Source: Gnetum montanum
Lineage: Eukaryota; Streptophyta; Gnetopsida; Gnetales; Gnetaceae
DNA length: 64,000 nucleotides
Assembly: GCA_015680685.1 (NCBI GenBank)
Contig: MNCI01037918.1
Coordinates: forward strand, 28,849 to 92,848
Direction: 5' to 3'
Below the pieces are notes generated by a model. It had not been told where the DNA came from, did not search any database, and saw only the letters and a list, made by a program, of their open reading frames with translations. A program made the position numbers and the translations under genes. Numbering within the stretch: the stretch's first letter is position 1; the number at the start of each line of letters is the position of its first letter. Positions 23,260 through 33,562 of the stretch are shown in pieces.

Positions 23260-23272
23260 GGCTCTGATACCA
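23260..23272 (-). other. Initiator-Met primer binding site of the copia element
   Basis: The minus strand reads TGGTATCAGAGCC, complementary to the 3' end of plant initiator tRNA-Met, two bases inside the LTR end CCACA. Confidence 0.9.
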
Positions 23273-23274
23273 CT

Positions 23275-24366
23275 TGTGGATTGAGAACTTATAAGGGGAG
23301 TTGGATAAGTTCCAAAATTAAAATTACACCTACCACAAAAAACACACCAAATTTTATGTGATTCCCTAACTGGAGTACATCTACACTTAGAGGGTAGAAT
23401 CCATGCACACATTCAGACTTTATTTCTCAAAAATGTGGTTTAAAGGGCATCACATCCTATACAAGCTCTGAGCTCTACTCCGAAGTGTTTCATTACTATG
23501 AAACCACTCAACCCTATATGGTCCCAACAAGCTCAAAATGTGGTTTTAAGGATCCCACAACCTTTACAAAATTGAGCTTCTCTATGGAGTGTTTTGACAT
23601 GGTGAAACTACTCAACCCTATGAGGGCCCAACAAGCTCAATGGCGATGCCTTCTCACAAGAAGCACATCAACCCTGTAGGGCTAAAGAAAGAGAGAAAGA
23701 AATAAGGAATGAATGTAACTAAATTTACAAGTCCTTTTACTTTGAAGCTTAGTACAACTTACAACCAAGCAAATGATGTTACAATAAAGAGCAAGAATAA
23801 AATTACATAGAATAGACAATTATGAGCTTGAATGTAAATAGTGCTTACATAATTCTAAAGATTTTAACATCTTCTTGTAGCCTCAAAGTTTCCAAAAACT
23901 CCTTGAAATTCATGCAATGGCTACCAAACAACTAGTCTAGAAATCTACTTTGAAGTTGGGACATCTACTTGAGATTGGCCTTAATTTAGGAGAGACATCT
24001 CACTAAACAATGAAACATTTACAATGTGATATCTACAAGGAGACATCTACTCTTGGATGTAGACATTTACTGTTTTTAAGATATGTCTCCTCAACTTTTG
24101 AGCTTTGTCTTCTAAGACTTTCTCCTATCAATTTGCCTTCTTACTAGTCCTTGGAGCATCTTCATTTGATTTGTAGCCTTTGTTTTCGTCCATGCTTTCA
24201 TCTTGCCCATGTAGTCTTTAGCTTGACATCTCATCGTAGATCTCATTTCCTTGAGTTCTCAGATCTTATGTGGAATTCTTGATCATGTCCTACAAAATCA
24301 TCATCCACCAAAAACATTCTATTTTCTCCATTTTCCTTAAGTCTCTGACATACTAAAAGTCCAACA
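23275..24366 (-). mobile_element. copia 5' LTR
   Basis: 1092 bp, TG...CA ends. Compared with the 3' LTR it has an extra segment at about 23490-23775. Within 23425-23640 two imperfect tandem copies of a roughly 110-bp unit are seen, each containing an 'aaccactcaaccctat'-type block and 'caacaagctcaa'. Confidence 0.85.
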
Positions 24367-24442
24367 TTTCATACTTGGAAGATGCCATCTANTCTTTGAC
24401 ATACTAAAAGTCCAACATTTCATACTTGGAAGATGCCATCTA
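24342..24442. other. Unmerged direct overlap across an N
   Basis: Bases 24342-24391 and 24393-24442 are the same 50 bp with one mismatch, separated by the N at 24392. This looks like two contig ends that overlap but were joined with a gap character rather than a biological duplication. Confidence 0.85.
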
Positions 24443-24499
24443 GTAAGGAGTTGAAACTCTAAAGTGCAAGAAATAGATATGAAATCCTATAAATTTAAT

Positions 24500-24668
24500 C
24501 ATTTCATATTTTCTTAAGAGTCTAGAGATGCTTAGTCCATGTAAGATCAACCAATGAGAAAATTCATAAAAGACCTATTTATGAAATAGGAAAAATAAAT
24601 AATTTCAAGGAGTTACAATAAACATGATGTTTTGTAATGAGTGTAATGAAAATCAATGAAAGTTTAAC
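24500..24668 (+). repeat. Possible copia-type LTR fragment
   Basis: Resembles 7400-7691 (see that entry). The two may be the LTRs of an element into which the copia nest inserted. Boundaries are uncertain. Confidence 0.35.
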
Positions 24669-24745
24669 CTATGGCCATATGAACTACCTCATTCTAATTG
24701 GAATTAAAAAAAGTAGGCATGCTTTAACAAACATTTACACATTTT

Positions 24746-24945
24746 TTAATTTACTTCATTCTTTCTCTTAGCCACTTCATTACTTTGTGGTTCATACCCA
24801 CATGTGGTCTTTGAAGATATGTCATGACTTTTCCATAATTCATCTAGTTGTTCATTTACATATTCACCTCCTATGTCACTCCTTATTGATTTAATTCTTG
24901 ATCCAATTTTATTCTCTACCAATTTCTTGAAATTTTGGAAGATCC
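24746..24945 (-). pseudogene. Ty1/copia integrase core fragment
   Basis: Part of the DDE integrase core that inserts cDNA into the genome. The minus strand reads 'FKKLVENKIGSRIKSIRSD' and 'GGEYVNEQLDELWKSHDI', then 'EPQSNEVAKRKN', where the catalytic Glu of the usual 'AERKN' is Lys. It is cut at 24945 by a gypsy LTR end. Confidence 0.8.
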
Positions 24946-25174
24946 TAATGAGCAGCAAGTATATCGTACATCCAACCATACAAACCACTAGCGTTCACTA
25001 AGTGATCTAGTCAAATTTTGTAGACTTTATCCCTCTAAGTGCATTGGGTCTAGGAGGTGAATCTACAAATCATGATTGTTGTCTTCTCAATTCCACTTGT
25101 GAGGTGCAAGTGTATGATTAACTATAACTAAGGCATCTAATTTTTATCATTGTTTCTTTTATTATTTTAATTGT
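24946..25174 (-). mobile_element. gypsy LTR, U5 part (continues at 42981)
   Basis: The minus-strand LTR end (TGCTCATTA at 24946) includes the degraded 'ggttggatgtacg' block near the 3' end. It is interrupted at 25174 by the 17.8-kb element; the U3 part resumes at 42981-43528. Confidence 0.7.
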
Positions 25175-26743
25175 TGTACTGACCTAAATTGTCAGTGTAA
25201 GGCTGGAAGGGAAACAGACACCGAAAGATCGTCGGGTAAACACAGCTGACCCTGCCTTTTTCCGAGGGCAAGCTAGAAAAGTAAATGAAGGCAGACTGCC
25301 TAGGATGATCTGCATGTAAATCAACCAAGGACTTCCCCAAGCGTAAGCTACGGCTAGCACTGGGGTTATCGTAAATGATGTAAACGGGATGTAAACGGAA
25401 TGCAAACAGTGACACGAAATGTAAATAGAGCGTACTGAATTATAAGTAAAGCGTAAATAGAGCTAAACAATGTAAACGGAAGGCAATAATGAAACTATAT
25501 TATATTGTTTGAAAAAAGTGTGCACTAGTCAAAGCGTAGTTGCACGTGTGCGGATGACAAGTCAAACGCCTAGCCCTGGGGTGATATGATGCGATGATGC
25601 AATGATGTGATGATGTAGGTGAGAAGTGCTTGGATACCAGGAGTCAAGTGTGCCGAGCGCCCAAGGATTTGCTGGTTCTCCCTATGTTCTCAGAATTGCC
25701 AAAATCTCCTCTTTCCTCCCGATTCATGTGAATTGATAGGGTATTTATAGGGTTGGGCCAGGCTCAGGTGTGGAATTCTAGAATGGGATCAACGGTTGGG
25801 ATTAAACAAGAAAACTAATCAATCAACACGTGTCCAATGGACAGTTGTGCATGAGTTGGATGTGTGTCGACAAGCTACGTTTTCAACCAGGTGCATTGCA
25901 TTTTACAACTCGTGGATTATTCAAGCCCATGAAAGTCCATTTAATTTGGACCATGAGGGCTTGACATGCCCACAAATGGGGATTTACAATGAAATGTACA
26001 ATAAGAGAAATTTGACCCAGCTCGCTTGACTATGGATCGAGTGCTGCGAGATGTTGAGATGTCGATTTGAGGTTGTTCAAGGTATCTCTGTCTGACCATG
26101 ACTTCCAACGTGAGTTGTCTAGCTTTAGCGTATCTTCGGCGTGCGTTTAAAGTGTTTTCATGCAAGCATGAATGGAAGTCATGCTAGAGTCACGCTGGGC
26201 AATCATGTTGGGCATGACCCTAGCATGACCTGAGCATGAGTTACGTTGGGCAGTCACACTGGGCGTGACCTGAGCGTGAGTTACGCCGGGCAGTCACGCT
26301 GAGCGTGACCTCAGCATGACTTGAGGATGAGACAAGAAAAATGCAATTTTTGACACCAAATTTGGAATTTTTTGAAGCCTATTTTTAAGTATAATTGCTG
26401 CCTACTTGTGTGTGATTTGGATCTAGAAATTTAAGCTTGAATATGTCTAATTCGGAGCCTATTTTGGGTAGGTCATGTTGTGGTCACGCTCAGCGTGACC
26501 TAAAAAAACTTGCAATTTTGGATGCTAGACGCTGAACATTGGAATTTTTGAACTTTGAGCAATTTTCTTCCACTTTTAATTTGATTCGACGCTACTTGGA
26601 GTTGTTCATGCTAAGGGTGAGCAAACTGCCTTGGGCAGGCTGGGTGTGAGCTTAATGCTTTAGCCAAATTTTTCCTTCTGAATGCTCGAAAGGGCTTGAG
26701 TCATTTTCATTTAAAGTGCTAGGCTAAAATTAGTGGTGTTTCA
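25175..26743 (-). mobile_element. 3' LTR of the 17.8-kb element
   Basis: 1569 bp. At 26195-26330 it has about three imperfect roughly 40-bp tandem units of the form 'gggcagtcacgctgggcgtg', each rich in TCACGC/GCGTGA. The other LTR has one unit there. The same motif recurs at 26480-26510. Confidence 0.9.
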
Positions 26744-26757
26744 TTGGCCCCTCTTTG
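26744..26757 (-). other. Polypurine tract
   Basis: The minus strand reads CAAAGAGGGGCCAA right before the LTR start TGAAACACC. Confidence 0.8.
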
Positions 26758-27960
26758 TTGACATCTAGAGGAATTCACCTGAGAGGCGTTGACAAAGAAG
26801 TGCAAAACACCATTAACAACCAAGTACCAAACATTAACTGTTAGCCCTTGGCTGGATGTCATTGCACCATTTTCAAAAGTACATGGGATCAGGGAAATGC
26901 AATTTGAGATGCAATAGGAGGGGATTAGTTGTACCTAGGGGAAGCCAAGAGTTGGTCAAGGGTGATAATTGCTGTTGGAATTGTGGGAGAGGAATGCTCT
27001 CACACGAACGAGTTAAGTCATTGGTCCTTGTCAATAGTCAGGTTTTTAGCAGACTCGGAACCAAGACATAGGAGGTGCATTCTTTGGAGAAATGAGACTC
27101 TTATAGAGTATTTGCGGCGCTTGTTGTAAACAGCCAAAGCCACGCAATGATGTGCCACATGGTCTCTTTAAGACACAAGTGTAACTGTTTTTCAAGATAA
27201 TTGCCTTCTCGCCTGGGGCTTATATGAGAAGAGCCAATAGTCCATGATTTATGATGTCAATGGGGTTACGAAGACCTTTTCCTTGCATTTTTCTCTTTGA
27301 CCCTTTTGTTTTCTTTTACTTTTTGTTTTTGCTTTTTTCTTCTTTTCTATTGTGTTTGCTTTATTTTGTCTTTTCCTTTTCTTTTATTTTTTCTTTTTTC
27401 TATCTTTTTGAAAGAGCTTGCTTTTTGTGTCGTGCTTGTGTTTAAGCACTTGCATTTTACATCATGTACTGTATATCGTTGCAACTGCTTAGAGAGCTTC
27501 ACTATGCAACAGTGTATCAAGAGTTTTGAGGTGAGTAGAATGCATTAGGAGGAGGAATTGAATAGGCTAAGGGGAGCATGATGGGAAAAAAGGGGATGTA
27601 TCGAGAGTTGGGAATGTACTTATGAATGGATTGATTAACCCAGTTACATGCATCAAGAAGAATGTGATACCTTATCATCATGATGAAGTGCATCCATGTA
27701 TGAACACCTCAAGAGTGTCATCCTGCAAACACAACTCCAAGAAGACAAGAAAAACACAAATGAAACGGTCAGCTAAGCACTTTAAACAAGGAGATGGAGC
27801 CACAGAATCATGAACAGAAATCTTCAATGCAAATAGAATTATGAACAACCTCTGCTTCATTAAGGCCCATGAAAAAACTCATGCAGCAAGTCTTTGTGGA
27901 ACATGTACAACCAATTGCAGTAACACATCTTTTCAAGTTTTGCCTGGTGGTCAGGGATGT
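26758..27960 (-). mobile_element. 3' internal region, no gene seen
   Basis: Between integrase/tandem repeats and the 3' LTR. It contains a strong plus-strand pyrimidine run at 27290-27430. Short open frames occur on both strands without recognisable similarity. Confidence 0.5.
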
Positions 27961-27961
27961 C

Positions 27962-28180
27962 GCTAGTTTATAGTCTTAGCGGACTATTGCGAGTTAGTTT
28001 CACGTCGTAACCCCTTGGACGGTGCCAGTTTAGCATCATAGCAGATGGTGCATTGCTAGTTTATAGTCATAGCGAACTATTGCGAGTTAGTTTCACGTCG
28101 TAACCCCTTGGACGGTGCCAGTTTAGCATCATAGCAGATGGTGCATTGCTAGTTTATAGTCATAGCGAACTGTAAAGAGG
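27962..28180. repeat. 93-bp tandem repeat, 2.3 copies
   Basis: Units start at 27962, 28055 and 28148 with GCTAGTTTATAGTC. Each contains AGTTTCACGTCGTAACCCC and AGTTTAGCATCATAGC. Copies are nearly identical, so amplification is more recent than most decay around it. Confidence 0.9.
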
Positions 28181-28299
28181 CAAACCAGTTTATTGTCTTA
28201 GTAAACTCTAGATACTAGTTTCACGTCATGGCAGAGAAATGTGGTAGTTTAGTGTCATACCAGACTAAGCTCTGTGGTGTCGGTTTATCGTCATGACTC

Positions 28300-28536
28300 C
28301 AGGACATGTTTTGTGATATCATTTTTAAGTCATGATGCCAGAACTACTTTGTGGTATCAGTTTTAAGTTAGGATGCCAGGACTACTCTGTGGTATCAGTT
28401 TTAAGTCATGATGTCAGGACTACTCTATGGTATCAGTTTTAAGTCATGATGCCAGGACTACTTTGTGGTATCAGTTTTAAGTCATGATGCCAGGACTACT
28501 CTGTGGTATCAGTTTTAAGTCATGATGTCAGGACTA
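28300..28536. repeat. 38-bp tandem repeat, about six copies
   Basis: The unit reads 'ctactctgtggtatcag' plus 'ttttaagtcatgatgccagga'. It lies between the integrase gene and the 3' LTR and carries the AGTTTTAAGTCAT form of the module found in the other arrays of the element. Confidence 0.9.
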
Positions 28537-28704
28537 TGATGTACCTCAAGTTTGTTAGACATAGTACCTTTTCAAGTACAAGTGGTTTATAGGATTGGTG
28601 AACTCGTTTTCGTCCATGTCAGCAAGTTTGAATGCTCCATTGTTGTATGCCTTGGTGACTAAGTAAGGCCCTTCCCAGTTGGCTAAGAATTTATCTGGAT
28701 GTTC

Positions 28705-29201
28705 TCAGGCAGCCTTAAGGACTAGATCTCCTTCTTTGATCGGGCGTTTATGAAGATCGTGCTTGTGCCTTTGCCTGTGTTGTTTTTTGTACCATTCAAT
28801 TTGATCAAGGGTTCGTACACATTCCTCCTCTATTGAATCAAGGTCAGCAATGCGCAATTCATTGTTTTGACTTTTATTAAGGAGGCTAGAAAGAGCTATC
28901 CGTAATGAGGGAACCTGCAATTCTAAAGGTAAAACAGCTTCAGATCCGTACACTAGACTATATGGAGTTTTACCTGTGGATGTTCGATGTGTCATTTTGT
29001 AAGCCCATAATGTGTAGACTAATTGTTCATGCCATCGCTTCTTGCTTTGATTTAGCATTTTTTTAGCACCATGATGACAGTTTTGTTTGTAGCCTCTGCT
29101 TGACCATTGCTCTGTGGATAGTAAGGTGATGAAAATGCATGTTTAATGCCCAGACTTTCACAAAAGCTTTTGGTATCTGCACTGCTGAATTATGGCCCAT
29201 T
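28705..29201 (-). pseudogene. gypsy integrase: end of DDE core and C-terminal part
   Basis: The minus strand reads the 'NGP-stop-FSSAD' region and 'YPQSNGQAEATNK' with the catalytic Glu kept (29130-29201, partly in another frame). It then runs from 29058 to 28705 'ALWAYKMTHRTSTGKTP'-like sequence, SLVYGSEAVLPLE, and the 'RPIKEGDLVLKAA' segment. The frame changes at the Lys run near 29060. The first Asp of the core is not present because of the gap at 29202. Confidence 0.85.
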
Positions 29202-29202
29202 N

Positions 29203-29788
29203 GCGAAAACACCATTGCTGATGCACTTGCCACACTAGCCTTAAACATGACACCTGAAATGTTCTATGCATTACCTAGTTCTATAACCAGTTATGCCGAA
29301 CCTGTAATTAACACTCTAAATGGAGTACCTGTAGCATCTGTTAGTACAACACACACAATAGAATGCTATGATGACATAAAAGAGTATCTTCTAAGAGGCG
29401 AACCTCCACAACACTTGACAAATGCTCAAAAAGACGTTGTACGAAAATGTTCTTGCCTATACGCATTAATAGGAGACGCCTTGTGTCATAAATCATATGA
29501 AGGTATTCTGCTAATGTGCATTAGTAGCATTAACGATCAAATGATCATAGAGCAAATCCATGAAGGACTTTGTGGAGGACACATAGCACCTAAAGTAATG
29601 GCAACAAAGATTAGGTGCTTAGGTTACTACTAGCCACACATGGAATATGATTACGTCTCCAAGGTCAGAACATATGACATTTGCCAAAAGCATGGTAATC
29701 TAATACACATGCCACCTAACAAATTGCATACCGCACAAATCACATGGCCATTCCAAAAATGGGGTTTAGACTTAATTGGACCAATAAC
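29203..29788 (+). pseudogene. RNase H end and integrase zinc domain, in an inverted N-bounded piece
   Basis: The plus strand reads 'ENTIADALATLAL' (end of RNase H), a linker, 'IHEGLCGGHIAPK' and 'CQKHGNLIHMP' (the HHCC zinc domain, with Tyr-Asp-Ile-Cys before it) and 'WPFQKWGLDLIGPI' (start of the DDE core, first catalytic Asp). Everything else of this pol is on the minus strand, and exactly these parts are missing there. The piece is bounded by Ns at 29202 and 29789. It is therefore a misoriented contig, not a plus-strand gene. Confidence 0.9.
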
Positions 29789-29789
29789 N

Positions 29790-31635
29790 GTTGGATTTCT
29801 CCAAAAGGATATGTTAAAATGGCTACAGCACTTCCTCCTTGAGAGGTTGAAGCTCCATTGAAGTAGAGGATTGCCTCGTAGTTATTAGGTACGGTGTCTA
29901 CACTGTTAATATTTGCATCTGGGTATTCAGGATTTATCGTTGCTCGATCGTGCATCAACGAGACAGTTAGTTGCATGGCTATTGCTTGACCTTTTGTGGA
30001 AGATTGAGTGACATAGTGCAAATCAAACTCTACGATCATCGCTTTCCATCTAGCTAACCTACTTGACTCATAGATGTTATTAGTGATGGCACAGAGAACA
30101 TTATCTTTGCAAATGATGTAAAACTGATTATGGAAGAGATAATGCCTCCATTTCTTCAAGGAGAAGATGAGGGCGAGGCATGATTTTTCTACGTCGTTGT
30201 ATCGTTGTTCATAGGCTATTAAAGCATGGCTTGGATAATATATAATGATCTCAGCTCCATCTTGACGTTTTTGATAGAGCATGGATGCAATGGATGAACC
30301 GGAAGTTACAAGATAGATGTAGAACAGTTTGTTACTTTGTGGAGGATAAACAGTTGGTAGTTGGGCCAACTCTTGTTTTATGTTCTCGAACACTTCTTGG
30401 CATTGTTGAGTCCATTGGAAATGTATATTCTTTCGTAATAGATGTTGCATGGGACTTAACTTATCTGTCAGCCTTTCGATAAAGCGTCTAATGAAATGTA
30501 GTCTACCTTGGAGACCACATAGTTTGGTAAGGTTTCTTGGTGGTTGCATATTAGTTATTACTTTAACCTTATCGAGGTCTACTTGTATCCCTATTTTGGA
30601 AACTAGGAAACCAAGCATTTTGCCCATTTTAACATCAAAGACACACTTTTTTCGGTTGAGCCTAAGGTCATATTTGAGACAACGTTTAAGCACTAAGTCT
30701 AGATCTTCTACATGTCGTTCAGTTGTTTTAGACTTGACCGCTATATCATCAACATAATCATTGAGCAAATTGAGCATGTAATCACTAAATATGTATGTCA
30801 TTACTTGTTGATAAGTAGCACCTACATTTTAAAGGCCAAATGGCATCATCATGTAACAAAATGTCCCCCAAGGTGTCATAAAAGTTGTCCTAAGTTGATG
30901 CTCTGGATTAATTCTTATCTGATTGTAGCCCGAAAATTCGTCCATGAAGGACAATAGTGCATGCCCAACAGTTGTGTCAATAAGTTGATCAATACTAGGT
31001 AATGGGAAATCATCTTTTATAGTGACTATATTGAGATCATGGAAGTCAATGCATATGCGTATACTACAGTTCTTCTTGGGGACTACAACAATGTTTGATA
31101 CCCAATCAGAATAGTCGACGGCTCTGATGAAACCAGCTTGGTAGAGCTTTGTGATTTCAGCGCGGACTGCTAATGCCACTTCGGGTCTAACCTTTCGTGC
31201 TTTTTGCTTTACTGGTTTAATTTTTTCATCAAGAATAATGTTGTGTTGGATGATCCGAGGGTCTAGTCCCAACATGTCTGTATATGACCATGTGAACGTT
31301 TTTATGTTGTCTTTTAACACTTGAGTGATGTCACTTACAAGTTGTGGATTTAGTAAGGCACTTAATTTCAAGGTTCTAGCTTCATCATTGACTATGGTAA
31401 TGGGGAGTTCAACCAGAGGATCTTCAGTGATATTGTTAACTTCTAGATCTAGAGTTTTAGCTACGTTTTTAGGCCAGTTTGACGTTTCTTGAGTGGAGGC
31501 TATCAAATCTATATAGGTGGATGGATTTAGATCCAAAGATTCTGGGTGGATCACTCTTTCTACATCTCCATATGGTCCATTGAGAGATAATATTGAGAGG
31601 ATGTTGTTGGTGGCCATGGTGCTCACTCCTACCAA
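29790..31635 (-). pseudogene. gypsy reverse transcriptase and RNase H start
   Basis: Copies element RNA into DNA. The minus strand shows a linker with 'FTWSYTDMLGLDPRI', then RT blocks 'SNIVVVPKKN', 'RICIDFHDLN', 'DEFSGYNQI', 'MMPFGL' followed by one TAA, then 'NDYVDDIAVKS' with both catalytic Asp residues intact (about 30750). The thumb/connection 'NRKKCVFDVKMGKMLGFLVS' and 'HFIRRFIERLTDKLSPM' follow, then 'SHALIAYEQRYNDVEKSCLALIF', and the RNase H start 'LYFNGASTSQGG' in which the first catalytic Asp is Asn. It ends at the N at 29789. Only one internal stop in about 600 codons. Confidence 0.9.
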
Positions 31636-32225
31636 TTAAAACAGAAGCGAAGTAAGAGACACTCCCTCGGTAGGAGAGTTACAAAGTGTAAATGAACATA
31701 GGATAATTAAGTTGTGCACTAACAAATTTAGGAGATGCGGTGGAAGTTTTGGTAGTTTAAGGCCATACCGGGCCGCATGGCAGTTTTAGACCATACCGGG
31801 TGGCATGTTGACTTGCCATTCGAACTAAGTGTATGCACTATTTTAAAATTTTTTAACTTTTAAACTCTGTATTTAAATTTTAAATTTTCGAGTGGACAAT
31901 AAGGTCATGGAGATTTTAAAGTTTTATGAAATTTTCAAGTGTTTATATATGTTTATTTATTTTCGTTGTTGATTTTTTGCACTTTCCTCCTCTTTTCATA
32001 AGAAATTCTGGGCCTCATCCCCTGAGGCTGGAATGACCAGGGATTTTTGGCAAGCACAAGGTGAAGATGACCTAAACAACAACATGCAACTACCATAAAG
32101 TGAAATTAAAATAAGGAGAAGAAATGAGGAGAGGAAATAAAAGGCCATAACTTAAATTAAAATTAAATTAAATTATTAAGGGGAGGATAGAAAAGGGAAT
32201 TTTTTCAAGTAGGAGGCATCATTTC
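31636..32225. other. Spacer with two copies of the AGTTT module
   Basis: No gene seen. 31745-31805 has 'gtagtttaaggccataccggg' type sequence twice, related to the tandem arrays at 27962 and 37780. The remainder is AT-rich. Confidence 0.5.
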
Positions 32226-32229
32226 TGTT

Positions 32230-33345
32230 AACGTGAATCGTTGGAACTTGGAGAATAGCGTGACCAGAGTGTAGTGCAAGCCAAGGTGTTAGCGTCAACG
32301 TTAGCATGACCATGATAGAAAAGGACAAGGGAAAGGCAACTAGGGATTAGGGAAGAAAGTAGGTAGCCTTGGCATTCGCGGAGGAGAGTGAAGAGCTCCT
32401 CCAACGTCTCCCCCAAGTCAGAATTCCGATGTGGAAGAAGGCCCTACACAGGTAAATTCTTTGCCCCCAATTTTTCTATATTTTTGCAAGTAGCATTACC
32501 TAGGATGAGAGCTTAGGATTTTTGGGCTTGCAATTTGGGGCATGAGTGCATAGGTTTTCGATTTTTCTTGGCGTTCTGGCTACAAAATTTCTGGCTTTCT
32601 TGACGTTATCGTTGTAGGGTTTTGGGTGTAACGTGACTAAAAATTTTGACCTTGGAGCTAGGGTAGCGTGACCACAAAGATTTCGGATATTTGGAGAGAA
32701 AAATGATTACAAAATTTTGATTTTTAGAGGGGCAAGAATGGCCAGAATGGCTGTAAATTTCTGATTTCGAAGGGGGCAACGCTCTTGAAATTTCAGTCAT
32801 GGGCATTGTGGTTTCGCAAATTTTTTTTTGAGCTTTTTCCAAGGCAACGTGACTTGTAAATTTTGGGTTTTTTGGCTAGGGAAGCGTTACTTGCAAATTC
32901 TCAATTCTAGGGAACTCAACGTGACATGTGATTTTTGGGTTTTAGCTCCTAGGCAGTGTGACCATGAAATTTTAGTTTTTTTTTGCCCTACACAGCATGA
33001 CCTTGAATTTCAGTTTCTTGCCCTGCACAACGTGACCTTGAATTTCAGTTTCTTTTGCCTTGGGCAGCACGTGACCTTGAATTTTAGTTTCTTTTGCCCT
33101 GGGTAGCACGTGACCTTGAATTTCAGTTTCTTTTGCCCTAGGCAGTGCGTGACCATGATTTTTCTATTTTTTTCTCCGTAGGCAACGTGACCTAAATTTC
33201 TAGCTTTCCTCCGTGGGCAGCGTGACTTGATTTCTCAATTTTTCCTCCCTGCGCAGCGTGACTATGGGTTTTGGATTTTTGTCCAAGGTAGCGTGGTTTT
33301 GAATTTTGAATTTTCAATCTCGGGCTTTTCGTGAAGATGTTCAAT
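32230..33345 (+). repeat. Region packed with the AGCGTGACC motif
   Basis: GCGTGACC, ACGTGACC and near variants recur about every 50-80 bp, separated by 'aatttcagtttcttttgccc'-like filler (clearest at 32985-33150, 3-4 near-tandem units). The same motif is dense in the LTRs and in the leader at 41220-41470. It lies just upstream of the plus-strand gene-like region. Confidence 0.75.
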
Positions 33346-33562
33346 GATTTCTAGATTTTAAATTTGTTTACATTGTTTATTGTTTTCTTTTCTGGGATTT
33401 TAAACATGGATTTTCTCTTGAAACTAATTTCAATGTGCCTCAGTAAGCATAAGATTACACTTCGTCTCATGGGGTGTTACATTTTTTTATACAATTTTTC
33501 GGTTTTATGTGATGTGTATCTGTTGCTAGTTGTTGGATTTTCACTTACCCAATGTTTCAGTT

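Larger units (their letters stand above)
8247..24366 (-). mobile_element. Ty1/copia element, host of two nested insertions
   Basis: The LTRs at 8247-9046 and 23275-24366 are in direct orientation, flanked by TTTCA at 8242-8246 and 24367-24371. A TGGTATCAGAGCC PBS lies inside the right LTR and a GAAAGGGGAAGA tract inside the left one, so transcription is on the minus strand. With the nested block removed (about 10600-21690), roughly 3 kb of internal sequence remains. It holds gag but no recognisable protease, integrase or RT, so the copy was deleted or non-autonomous. Confidence 0.85.

Noticed and set aside
25184-25415. Two overlapping minus-strand ORFs of 73 and 82 codons
   Set aside because: They lie wholly inside the LTR of the 17.8-kb element, are in different frames, and the matching LTR (41547-41741) keeps only one in altered form.
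27251-27548. Two overlapping Phe/Leu-rich ORFs that look like membrane proteins
   Set aside because: They are translations of a pyrimidine-rich run; the hydrophobicity is a composition effect.
28300-28536. Regular 38-bp repeats resembling a CRISPR array
   Set aside because: There are no unique spacers: units are contiguous tandem copies inside a plant retrotransposon.
29139-29633. Plus-strand gene overlapping an integrase on the other strand
   Set aside because: It is the inverted N-bounded piece of the same minus-strand pol, not a separate gene.
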